Assembly: GCF_036588685.1 (NCBI RefSeq)
Contig: NC_086379.1
Coordinates: 13,749,862-13,813,861 of the forward strand
Direction: 5' to 3'
DNA: 64,000 nucleotides
Origin: Mytilus trossulus
Lineage: Eukaryota > Mollusca > Bivalvia > Mytilida > Mytilidae
Shown here piece by piece: positions 47,882 to 57,810 of the stretch (positions are counted from its first letter, which is position 1; every line of letters starts with the position of its first letter). Under the pieces are notes generated by a model, which made no database searches, was not told where the DNA came from, and was given only the letters and a program-made list of their open reading frames with translations. Position numbers and translations under genes: made by a program.

Positions 47882-48375
47882 ATGAATCATAGTATAACAG
47901 GATACAGGAACAAAATCAATTTCAACAGCTGGATAGTATTTACCTGTGAAATTTACTCTGGACACCCTGATGTCAACACTGTGAACAAGCCATTTATACC
48001 TGTAGGAATACTAACAACACCATCAGATAATATCATTGTTATAGATATGAACAATCATTCATTACATATACTGACTGACCAAGGACAAAGTATACACTAC
48101 TACAATCTCTATGTCATGGGGATCTTACATCCATACTCTCTTGTTCTGTCTACAACAGGAACTATCTTTATATGATGTGTTAGTGAGAAAGAAAGTCCAA
48201 ACACTACAAAAGGCAAAACTTTATGAGTTAAACTATTATGGATTCTAAAGGTTTCCCTTGCTTCGTCTTCATCAGGAACTATTTATAAAAGATGTACTAA
48301 TTAATGCAAATGGAAATTTAGACGCTACAAGGCCAAACTTTATAAGATGGAATATTCTGGATTTAGTGATTTTTT
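47882..48375 (+). pseudogene. C-terminal end of an NHL-repeat (TRIM-like) protein, decayed
   Basis: NHL repeats form beta-propellers for protein or RNA binding; bivalves have many TRIM/NHL genes. The plus-strand reading has YSGHPDVNTVNKPF, LTTPSDNIIVIDMNNHSLHI, LTDQGQSIHYYN and ILHPYSLVLSTTGTIFI, which is the usual last NHL repeat and C-terminus. It is then broken by TGA at 48175 and a frameshift before AKLYELNYYGF and a stop, the usual family ending. A second degenerate copy of this tail follows (SSGTIYKRC, then AKLYKMEYSGF, 48265-48370), and a third at about 48470-48540 inside duplication unit A. No upstream propeller blades or RING/B-box were found. Confidence 0.7.
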
Positions 48376-48964
48376 TACATGCTTTCTACATGTTATATAC
48401 AACAATAACTTTCGAAATAGGATGTTAGCTAAGAAGATTCTTAAAAGATAGGATGCGTTGGTTAGATTGCAGTCCAGAAACTTCACAGACCAAACTTTAT
48501 GAGTTGAAATTAATTCTGGATTCTAGTGATTTCCCTTGTATATAAGGACCTATCTATTATTTAAGGTGTTGATGAAAGCATAAGTTTGAAAAGAATGGAT
48601 TCTCATGATTCTTAAATTTGATTTAGAAATTAATCTAAAAATGGAATATTTTGAAACAAAAGTCAGAATAATTTTACCAAGACAACTACTATAGACAATT
48701 ACAACATATTACAATACCTTTGATATTTGTGCCTTTTTTCAATTAAATTCTACTTTTTATCTCAGACTAATTCATGATACTCCCAACATACCTAATGCAT
48801 CAATTTTAAATTGTTGTAAACTTTTAGATACTGGTACAGGCTGCAAAATCTCATTGTCAGTAGTCATATTATACTGTGTAAATAGAACTAAATAGATGCA
48901 GTTTGATAGCCAATTGACAAACAAATTAACAGCTATAGGTCATTATGTGCTTTGAACAATGATT

Positions 48965-49170
48965 TAAAAAGCAAATCACAAAAATACTGAACTTAGAGGA
49001 AAATCAATTCGGAAAGTTCATAATCACATGGCAAAATCAAATAACAAAACGCATCAAAAACGAATGGACAAGAACTGTCATATTCCTGACTTGGTACAGG
49101 CATTTTCAAATGTAGAAAATGATGGATTAAACCTGGTTCTTTAGCACTAACCCTCTCACTTTAATCCATA
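48965..49170 (+). repeat. R3 insertion private to unit A
   Basis: AAATACTGAACTTAGAGGAA, GGCAAAATCAAATAACAAAA, CATATTCCTGACTTGGTACA. Unit B lacks it at the matching site (about 54865) and reads straight through. Confidence 0.7.
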
Positions 49171-50492
49171 ATGAATAGTCACTCATAAAAGGATGATAGA
49201 AAACTGAAAGAAATTTCCTTTAGAAAGATGACTGAATATATGGTTTGAATATGGATTTCAAACTGTTTTTAATTTTTTTTTAGTCCTGATAAAACACCAT
49301 ACTGTAAAATGCAATTTCAATACTTTGAGCATGATAACTAATCAAATGTATTATTGATTCTAATTAACAGATACATAAGCATTTGGAAAGAGATTTCATA
49401 TTTATTTTTTTCAAATGTCATATCTCAGAATATGTTCAATGTTGAGTGTAGATAAGGGAGATGATAGATATGTACTTTAATTGGACAGCAATACAACATA
49501 AAAAATAACTAAATTGTACATGAAGAATAATGTAATTGTTAAAGTAACGCCGAAAGTGATGTTTAATGCTTAAATTTCAGAAGAATATTGAAAAGACTAA
49601 TAAATGCAAGTTAAATGAATGATTATTAAATTTTCGAAAGAAACCAACAGAGGACAATTTAGGAATACGATATACCAGATAAAAGATAACCCAAATTCGT
49701 TGAAATCCCTCGTAATATTTCCAATGACTCCAGATTACCTTCGTTATACAAATTTGAACAAATTGTAAGACAAACTAATAAATGATCATAATAGAAAAAA
49801 AAAAATAGTAAGTTTGAATTTTTGGCAATTTTTTGTCATGGATTTATTAGGACAGTTCAACTATGTATCAACAGGCCAACGAATTTGCATTCATCGACAA
49901 TTTCTCATTAGAGTCCAAGATAAAGTTGAAGGGCAACCATCATATGTTTTCTCCAAATGGCAACTGGGCAACCAGACGCCAACTGTGATAAATTCACCCC
50001 TTCAGTAAAACTATGTATTCAGTAAACATTCTGTCCAATCCATGACGCTTCTTTTGGCAATATTTAAAAATATACAACAAACAGCAGAAAAAAATATTCT
50101 AAAGGGTGGGATAGGATGGGTTTTTGTGTTCCTTCTGAGTTCAAATCACGAAAAGCATGCAATTTTATACCAAATAAAAGCGGGAAAACAGCTTAAGAAA
50201 AATGTAGGTTAACAAAAGACGCTTAAGTCCGTCAAAATTAAAGAAAAGTTAAATCTAGTCTAGCAGACGATACTCTCAATTTATTAAATTGATTTAATGC
50301 TGAATGATTAAATCTTACTAAAAAAGTTCAATTAAGGGTAACTAAGTATGATATAGGGGTGTGTTTTACTTTGTACTAGAACTATTATAGTACTGATTGT
50401 GGTAAGATGAACAGAGTAAGTACACGGACTATTCAGAAATTCACAAGGAAAATTAAAAAACCCACAAAAAACAGAGGATAGGTTTATAATAA

Positions 50493-51083
50493 CTGATTAT
50501 ATAGTATGGGTATTGTTCATTGTCGAAGGCAGTAATGTAGTTGATTATACAGTATGGGTTTTGTTCATTGTTCAATGCAGTAATGTAGCTGATTATACAG
50601 TACGGGTGTTGCTCATTGTTGAAGGCAGTAATGTATCTGATTATGCAGTATGGGTTTTGTTCATTGTTGAAGGCAGAAATGTAACTGATTATACAGTATG
50701 GATTTTGTCCATTGTTGAAGGCAGTATTGCAACTGATTATACAATATGGATTTTGTTCTTTTTTGAATGCAGTAATATAACTGATTATACAGTATGGGTT
50801 TTGTTTATTGTTGAAGGCATTAACATATCTGATTAAACAGTATGGGTTTTGTTCATTGTTGAAGGCAGTAATGTAGCTGTTAATAGCATTGGTTTTGTTC
50901 ATTGTTGAAGGCAGTCACATAACTGCTTATATAGTATGCTTTTTTTTATTGTTGTAGGCATTAACATGTTTGATTATACAGCGTGGGTTTCGTTCATTGT
51001 TGAAGGCAGAAATGTAACTGGTTAAACAGTATGGGTTTTGTCCATTGTTGAAGGCAGCATTGAAACTGATTATACAGTATGGT
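50493..51083. repeat. 48-bp minisatellite, array A (about 12 units)
   Basis: Consensus unit: GTTCATTGTTGAAGGCAGTA followed by ATGTAGCTGATTATACAGTATGG split here as ATGTAGCTGATTATACAG and TATGGGTTTT. The period is 48 bp, a multiple of three, so long ORFs appear on both strands (for example 50453-50902 minus, 50513-50836 plus), with 16-residue periods. I do not call these as genes. Units differ by scattered substitutions and a few indels. Confidence 0.9.
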
Positions 51084-51921
51084 ATTTTAAAAAAATACGA
51101 ATATTAGATTTAGTGGAATCACGTGAACATTTTATTAAGAGATATACAACAAAGGAAATTCAGTTATCCTACTGTGCATTAAGATTTGTAAACATACATG
51201 GTTAATTGGTTGAACTTGATCATCTAAAATTTAAGAAACAAAATTTACATCCATTATGAGGAAGTATTGGCTTTAAAACTTACAAGACTTCTCATACCAA
51301 TTATGTAGTGGTTGAGTATTGAGTGGTAGATCACCAGTAATATCAATATCTTTCTTTTATATTTTGACGTTTTTACTTTGTTCTGCAGAACTATGGATGA
51401 TTCCTCCCCTCCCCTCCCCTGGACATCTGCAAACACTTTGCATCTCTTTCTCGTTGTTATTTGCCATGACTGATTTTCTATGTTAACCCACTCAAGCTTT
51501 TTCGCATTAGGAACATTCACAAAGTTTTGTATTTTATCAGTATTTTATAACAAAAAGTAAATAAAATAAAGCAAAGTAATTCAGCTACAGTTTAATTAAC
51601 TTTTACGTTTAATTATGAAATGTAGTTCAACAGGATACACAATGTGTTGGATGGATGTTTATGAAAAGTGTCGAGTGATAGAATTTGACATGTGTCAGTA
51701 GCCTAGACTTATTTGTGAAAATAATCTTCATAACATTATATATATTGTAAATTATAGCAGACTATTACTTCAACAATGATCAATGTTACAGCTATGATGA
51801 TAGATTTCAAGTTCTTCAGTGTACGAATTTTCTTTCTAACACATGGTATTCATAGTCAACATTAACAAGTTTTATCAATTTTAAAGGGGCCATAGACAGA
51901 CGAATTGTTCATTTTTATTCT
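51084..51921. other. Spacer between minisatellite A and the Ly6-like gene
   Basis: Matched in unit B by 59205-60922, except that unit B carries an 878-bp insertion. Contains a CCCTCCCCTCCCCT tract at 51405-51420. The 88-codon minus-strand ORF at 51254-51520 is broken in unit B and is not called. Confidence 0.6.
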
Positions 51922-52881
51922 TCAAATCAGTGAATAAATTAAGTATAAAACCAAGACAAAATACACATGATTTCCAATATTCCTATGACTCAAATTCGAC
52001 ATATCATTTTCTGTTAATGTGGAAGTTAAATCGCAATTTAGATTACTGCATTTAACGGGGTTGTTACACAAATTCTCATTACAACAGTATCTACACATAG
52101 CACCCCATCTTTCTCTATATCCGGTTGTTGGTGATCTCTGCCAAGTGCTGCATCCCTTTTCACAGCCATCATAGTGTCCGCTATCTCTTTCACATCCCAC
52201 ATATGCTTTTGGAATAGACGAAGGTAACACTTTTCCTATTGAGATTCGACAACGTTGCCCTATTGGACATGTAACCCGAGTTAAGTTTGGTTCTTTAATG
52301 TACTCACTATTTTCGAATCTGTAGAAGCCCTCGTTTCTATGGAAACATTCTAGTTGTTTGTTTGATGTCGTATACACTGATAGCCAGTCTGACATTGTCC
52401 AAGTCCCAATACTATAACTTGACGTAAGACTGTCAAAAAGTTTCAAGGTATGCCGTTCATAGAATTCGTTTGACAGAAAACAAGTAGAATCACATGTTGT
52501 TGTTTTATTGTTACATCCGGTTGAGGAACCACTCCAGCAGGTGTCAGTTTCTAGACGAAGTTGCGCAGAGGCACAAATATGAGATCCATTGTATGCAAAT
52601 GTAATTTTTTGTGTATTTGAACGAGATACACTAACACTGACCACATATGATGAAATATTTCCTCCAAATGTAACCCCTGGTACCATGCTGGGAGCTTTAC
52701 TGTATGGAACGCCATTTGTTACACTGCTATACAGATGTTCGATATTTAGTTTTACAGAAGGTAGCGAAGCTTCCGTTGTTTCATCAACGGTTGCATTGCA
52801 CTCAATCTGTGGCACATCTGCTGTGGCAGAATAAACAGCACACAAAGTTACCAGGACAAGCGTACATAATATTGTATCCAT
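51922..52881 (-). CDS. Ly6/uPAR-like GPI-anchored surface glycoprotein, intact copy
   Basis: A 319-aa secretory protein on a single coding exon. Residues 1-21 are a signal peptide ending ATA. The N-terminal half (22-178) has cysteines and N-glycosylation sequons but no domain I recognise. The C-terminal half (about 179-283) has the cysteine spacing of a three-fingered LU domain (Cys179, 205, 211, 230, 240, 244, 263, 266, 267, 272), ending in the family signature CCNENLCNN. The last 14 residues are purely hydrophobic (VYFVLVLYLIYSLI) after a polar linker and have no cytoplasmic tail, as for a GPI-attachment signal. AATAAA lies a few bases after the stop. A TTTCAG acceptor about 40 bp upstream of the ATG suggests a 5' non-coding exon. 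Such proteins act at the outer cell surface; the ligand is unknown. A damaged paralogue is at 60923-61865. Confidence 0.8.
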   Translation of the reverse strand: MDTILCTLVLVTLCAVYSATADVPQIECNATVDETTEASLPSVKLNIEHLYSSVTNGVPYSKAPSMVPGVTFGGNISSYVVSVSVSRSNTQKITFAYNGSHICASAQLRLETDTCWSGSSTGCNNKTTTCDSTCFLSNEFYERHTLKLFDSLTSSYSIGTWTMSDWLSVYTTSNKQLECFHRNEGFYRFENSEYIKEPNLTRVTCPIGQRCRISIGKVLPSSIPKAYVGCERDSGHYDGCEKGCSTWQRSPTTGYRERWGAMCRYCCNENLCNNPVKCSNLNCDLTSTLTENDMSNLSHRNIGNHVYFVLVLYLIYSLI

Positions 52882-53265
52882 CGTATTTAACTTTTTGTAA
52901 GATTCTAGTGTTTTTTTTCTGAAATTAGAAAAAATATGTTTTAAACACGAAAAGAACTACTAGTATTACGATTGTAGCAAAATCAGATTAACACGAAATC
53001 CTTTTACAACTTAAAAAAATTAACGGTTATTTATAGCATGTACAGCATGTCAAATTAAAAAAATAATGAATCACATTAGAATAATGCTAAATAATCCTTC
53101 TAAACTAAAATCACTTCTTTACTATTAACGCTACTATTTCTACAATGATATTTATTCATCAATTTAGTAACACAAATCTTAGCTTATATACCAATTTTTT
53201 TAAAATCTAGAATTATCTATAGATAACTAGAAAATAAATAAACAAAACTGTTTTTATTACATTAT

Positions 53266-53630
53266 TACATGAGAGCCGTGGTGTAGTGGTTAGTGCATCG
53301 GACTACTAACACAACGGTTCCTGGTTCGATTCCCGTTTGGGATGAAAATTTCAGGAACTCAATTTTCGGCTTTCCCTTGACACCATTTGCGAGTATGGTC
53401 TTGAGGAAACGATGATAGTCCGTCAGACGGGGACGATAAATGGCTGACCCGTGTTAAGAGAGACCCATATCTCTTGCACGTTAAAGACACCCTTGTAGAT
53501 TTCGAAAAAGAGTAGGCTAATGTCGCTACAAGGCAGCACTCGCACCCGCAAAGTGGAAAGGGATTTATATAAGTTGAAAAACTTGTTTCCCAATCCACTA
53601 TAAATAAATATGTTTAAACTAAAACTAAAC
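53266..53630 (+). mobile_element. tRNA-derived SINE, 365 bp
   Basis: The head has RNA polymerase III promoter boxes: box A TGGTGTAGTGG at 53279-53289 and box B GGTTCGATTCC at 53323-53333. An unrelated body follows (GGCTGACCCGTGTTAAGAG, CTACAAGGCAGCACTCGCAC). The 8-bp TACATTAT lies on both sides (53258-53265, 53631-53638). Unit B lacks the insertion, giving an empty-site comparison. It is not a functional tRNA gene. Confidence 0.85.
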
Positions 53631-53736
53631 TACATTATAAAATGTAAATTCCGGAATATGTAAACACTTTCTGAAACATAAATATAACATATACTCTTTT
53701 CTAATTTGTCAAGAATATTCTACACTTAAAAATGAA

Positions 53737-53925
53737 ATGTATACTACAGAAAAAATGGCCAAAAAGAAAATTCTAGTTATCTACTTACTACTATTCGCAG
53801 TTATGATTAAAATAATTTATCCTTATTTACATTTTATATTATACTGTCAGGTACATGTACTCAATAGTACTTGTAAGATATCAACATTATCTGGAAACAA
53901 CAGGAAAATTCGCGTAAACACTTAA
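53737..53925 (+). CDS. Small hypothetical ORF, 62 aa, unit A
   Basis: A basic N-terminus (KMAKKK) is followed by a hydrophobic stretch (ILVIYLLLFAVMIKIIY) that could act as a signal anchor, then a short polar tail with two cysteines. The reading frame is also open in unit B (62351-62539). Comparing the two copies I count four amino-acid-changing and three silent differences, which is what neutral drift would give. No homologue recognised. It may simply be an ORF carried by the duplication, diverging from the Ly6-like gene on the other strand. Confidence 0.25.
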   Translation: MYTTEKMAKKKILVIYLLLFAVMIKIIYPYLHFILYCQVHVLNSTCKISTLSGNNRKIRVNT

Positions 53926-54984
53926 TTACGTATCATAAAAATTGTTGATCAATAAAATTTAAAAATATTTTCATCCTGTCCAATGACATCCAGTATTGAA
54001 TCAATTTCGATTAAAGAGATAAACTGTTGTTATGTCTTCTATGTTGAATGTTTTTTTTTATAGTTTTTTTTACATAAAAAATTAAGAAAGTGTTTCGTTT
54101 TCTAATTTAAAGCTGGGAAATGAACCCTCGTTGATGACGATTAATCACAAGTAAATATATATCTGAGGAATAGTTTTTGTGATGTAATAAAACATTGTTA
54201 TATCATAAATCATACGTTACATGCTTTCTACATGTTATATACCAGAAGAACTTTCGAAATAGGATGTTAGTGAAGAAGATACTTAAAAGATATGATGCGT
54301 TAGTTAGATTGCAGTCCAGAAACTTCACAGACCAAACTTTATGAGTTGAAATTAATTCTGGTTTCTAGTGATTTTCCTTGTATATAAGGACCTTTCTATA
54401 ACTTAAGGTGTTGATGATAGCATAAGTTTGAAAAGAATGGATTCTCATGATTCAAATATTTGATTTAAAAATTAATCTAACAATGGAATATTTTGAAACA
54501 AAAGTCAGAATAATATAAAAAAAACAGAGAAAAAAAGGAGCAAATGTTTGTTTTATATAAATATTATAATTTTAACAAGACAACAGCTATAGAGAATTAG
54601 AACACATTACACTACCTTTGATATTTGTGCTTTTTTAATTAAATTCTAATTTTTATCTTAAACTAATTCATGATACTTCTAACATTCCTGATACATCACT
54701 TTTAAATGTGTTGTAAACTTTTAGTTACTAGTACAGGCTGTAATATCTCATTGTCAGCAGTCATATTATACTGTGTAAATAGAACTAAGAAGATGCAGTA
54801 TGATAGCCAATTGACACAGAAATTAACAATTATAGGTCACTATGTGCTTTGAACAATGATTAAACCCATACTGCATAGTCACCTATAAAAGTATTATAGA
54901 AAACTGAAAGACATTTCCTTTAGAAAGATGACTGAATATATGGTTGAATATGGATTTCAAATTTGTTTTAAATTTATTTTAGTC

Positions 54985-55130
54985 CTGAAAAAAATAAAAA
55001 ATAAAAAATACTGAACTCTGTGGAAAATTCAAAAGGGAAAGTCCATAATCAAAAGACAAAATCAAAATTCCAAACACATCAAACGAATGGATAACAACTG
55101 TCATATTCCTGACTACACCATTCTGTAAAA
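54985..55130 (+). repeat. R3 insertion private to unit B
   Basis: AAAATACTGAACTCTGTGGA, CAAACACATCAAACGAATGG, CTGTCATATTCCTGAC, placed within TTTTAGTCCTGA...ACACCAT, where unit A (about 49280) is uninterrupted. Confidence 0.7.
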
Positions 55131-55627
55131 TGCCAATGAAACATAATTTCAATACTTTGAGCAAAAACTAATCAATGTATTATTGATTCAAATTAAAAGA
55201 TACATAAGCATTTGGAAATAGAATTTCATATTTATTTTTTTCAAATGTCATATCTCATAATATGTTCAATGTTCAGTGTAGATAAAGGAGATGCTAGGTA
55301 TGTACTTTAATTGGACAGCAATACAACAACAAAAATAACCAAAGTGTACATGAAGAATAATATGATTGTTAAAGTAACGCCGAAAGTGATGTTTAATGCT
55401 TAAATTTCAGAAGAATATCGAAAAGACTAAAAAATGCAAGTTAAATTAATGACTAAAAAGTTCAATTAAAGGTTACTAAGTATGATAAAGGTGTGTGTTT
55501 TACTTTATACTAAGATTTTTATAGTACTGATTGTGGTAAGATGAACATAGTAAGTACATGGACTATTCAGGAATTCACAAGGAAAATTACAAAAAAAAAC
55601 AAAAAACAGAGGATAGGTTTATAATAA

Positions 55628-56871
55628 CTGATCATATAGTATGGGTTTTGTTCATTGTTGAAGGCAGTAATGTAGTTGATTATACAGTATGGGTTTTGTT
55701 CACTGTTCAATGCAGTAATGTTGCTGATTATACATTATTGGTTTTGCTCATTGATAAAGGCAGTAATGAAACTGATTATACAGTATAGGTTTTGCTCATT
55801 GTTGAAGGCAGTTATGTAGCTAACTATACAGTATAGGTTTTGTTCAATGTTGAAAACAATATTCTAACTGATTTTACAATGTGTTTTCGTTCATTGTTGA
55901 AGGCAGTTATGTATCTGATTATACAGTATGGGTTTTGTTCATTGTTTAAGGCAGAAAAGTAACTAGTTATACAGTATGGGTTTTGTTCATTGTTGAAGGC
56001 AGTAATGAAACTGATTATACAGTTGGGTTTTATTCATTGTTGAAAGCAGTAATATAACTGATCATACAGTATGGGTTTGGTTTATTGATGAAGGCATTAA
56101 CATATCCGATTATACAGTATGGGGTTTCGTTCATTGTTGAAGGCAGTATTATAGCTGTTAATGCAGTATGGGTATTGTTCATTGTTGAAGGCAGTCACAT
56201 AACTGCTTATATAGTATGGGTTTAGTTTATTGTTGTAGGCATTAACATATCTGATTATTCAGTGTGGGTTTCGTTCATTGTTGAAGGCAGTAATGTAGCT
56301 TGTTATACAGTATTTGTTTTGGTTCATTGTTGAAGACAGTCATAAAACTGATTATACAGTTTGGGTTTTGATCATTGTTGAAGGCAGTAATATTGCTGTT
56401 TATGCAGTATAAGTATTGTTCATTTTAAAGGTAGTCACATAACTGCTTATATAGTATGGGTTTTGTTTATTGTTGAAGGCATAAACATTTCTGATTATAC
56501 AATGTTAGTTTCGTTCATTGTTGAAGGCAGTAATGTAGCTTATTATACAGTAATGGTTTTGTCCATTGTTGAAGGTAGTTATGAAACTGATTATACAGTA
56601 TGGGTTTTGTTCATTGTTGAAGACAGTAACATAACTGATTATAAAGTTTGGGTTTTGTTCATTGTTGAAGGCATTAACATATCTGATTATACAGTATGCG
56701 TTTAGTTCATTGTTGAAAGCAGTAATGTAGCTGATTATACAGTATTGGTTTTGTTCATTGTTGAAGGCAGTCACATAACTACTTATATAGTATTGGTTTT
56801 GTTTAACGCAGTAATTAAGCTATTTATACAGGAATGGTTCTGTTCATTATTGAAGGCAGTAATGCAGCTGG
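55628..56871. repeat. 48-bp minisatellite, array B (about 26 units)
   Basis: Same unit as array A (GTTCATTGTTGAAGGCAGTA core) but twice as long and more degenerate; several units carry stops (ACAGTATAGG at 55783) in the frame that is open in array A. Ends in worn units near 56871. Confidence 0.9.
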
Positions 56872-57004
56872 AGTATTGTTTTATCAAGAAAGAAGAACGG
56901 AAAATTACAGAGACTATAAAAACAGTAAGGTTTGCAATTCTTAGAGTTAATTCAGACAGGTTTCTAAAATAAATCTATTTAGGAAATCGATATTGAGTAA
57001 TCAA

Positions 57005-57290
57005 AAATTATGAAAATAAGGTAAAATGACAAACATACCGAACTCCGAGGTAAACTCAAAACAGAATGTCCTTTTTCAGATGACTAAAGCGCAAAACAAT
57101 TAAACGAATTAACACCAAACTTGGTACAGAAATTTTGTTTAAAAAAAATGTGGATTAAACCTTGTTGAATAGCTAACTAAACCTCTCAATTGTAAGACAT
57201 AAACTTCCATTTTTTTACAACAATATGTGAACAAACAAACAGACATACTAGGAAAAAATGTAAAAACTTAGGACTACAACAGTCCACATT
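57005..57290 (+). repeat. R3 dispersed repeat
   Basis: ACATACCGAACTCCGAGGTA, AACGAATTAACACCAAACTT, GGATTAAACCTTGTTGAATA and GTGAACAAACAAACAGAC, diverged but in R3 order. Confidence 0.65.
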
Positions 57291-57317
57291 GCATTATAAT
57301 ATTAAGCAGCATAAACT

Positions 57318-57620
57318 TGATTGATTGATTGTTGGCTGAGTAACGTCCAGTGGCATATATTGCATGTATGTTCAGGACGAGACCATGTGAACATGTTGAC
57401 AATATATATACAATATATAGGTCCTGTCATGATAGAGACCATTCGGGATGATGGTCGGGGAAATGTGAACTGCCACTAGAAAATGAGAGTATATTGGATA
57501 TGGACAGATATTTTGCATTGCAACAGACCACCTACGGACCCCCCAAAGAGTTGTGACAAGGGTCGCAAGTATGTCATGAAAGAAAAACAGAAAGACATAC
57601 ATACAAAGCACATTAAATTT
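57318..57620 (+). repeat. Dispersed repeat with TTGATTGA tail, long copy
   Basis: TTGATTGATTGTTGGCTGAG, TAACGTCCAGTGGCA, TTCAGGACGAGACC: the family also seen at 681-762 on the other strand. The rest of this copy (to about 57620) includes CACCTACGGACCCCCCAAAG and has no recognisable coding sequence. Confidence 0.6.
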
Positions 57621-57644
57621 AGCAAAAAACGAAATTAAATTTAC

Positions 57645-57768
57645 CTATAAAGCAGTTTGACAAATTATTTTGATCATTGAGAAACTATATATTGCCTTAA
57701 CAAAAGAATGTGATTCAAACATTTAGTTGACTTTTTCGGAGTTATATCCCTGTAGTGTTATATACCAT
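57645..57768 (-). repeat. Partial copy of the 2892-3173 MITE
   Basis: TAAAGCAGTTTGACAAATTA, TTGATCATTGAGAAACTATA, GAGTTATATCCCTGTAGTGT: complement of the left two-thirds of the MITE at 2892-3173, with the outer GGTGGTACC end degraded. Confidence 0.6.
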
Positions 57769-57810
57769 ATCAGTAAACGTTGAACTAACGGAGTTTTAAT
57801 TTATAGAACT

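Larger units (their letters stand above)
48376..54215. repeat. Segmental duplication unit A (5.8 kb)
   Basis: Directly repeated by unit B (54216-62842). Both begin ACATGCTTTCTACATGTTAT, and both end GTTATATCATAAATCATACG. Shared order: NHL-tail relic, spacer, 48-bp minisatellite, Ly6-like gene on the minus strand, then the 62-codon ORF. Private to unit A: an R3 insertion (48965-49170) and a SINE (53266-53630). Confidence 0.9.

Noticed and set aside
50453..50902. 149-codon minus-strand ORF with a 16-residue repeat
   Set aside because: It is the reverse reading of a 48-bp minisatellite; the opposite strand is also open, there is no start context or domain, and the homologous array B carries stops.
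52589..52922. Plus-strand ORFs opposite the Ly6-like gene (and their copies at 61573-61885)
   Set aside because: Antisense shadows of the minus-strand coding exon, kept open by its sequence.
53271..53345. tRNA gene
   Set aside because: Box A and box B are present, but the sequence does not close into a good cloverleaf with an acceptor stem, and it is the head of a longer SINE with target duplication.
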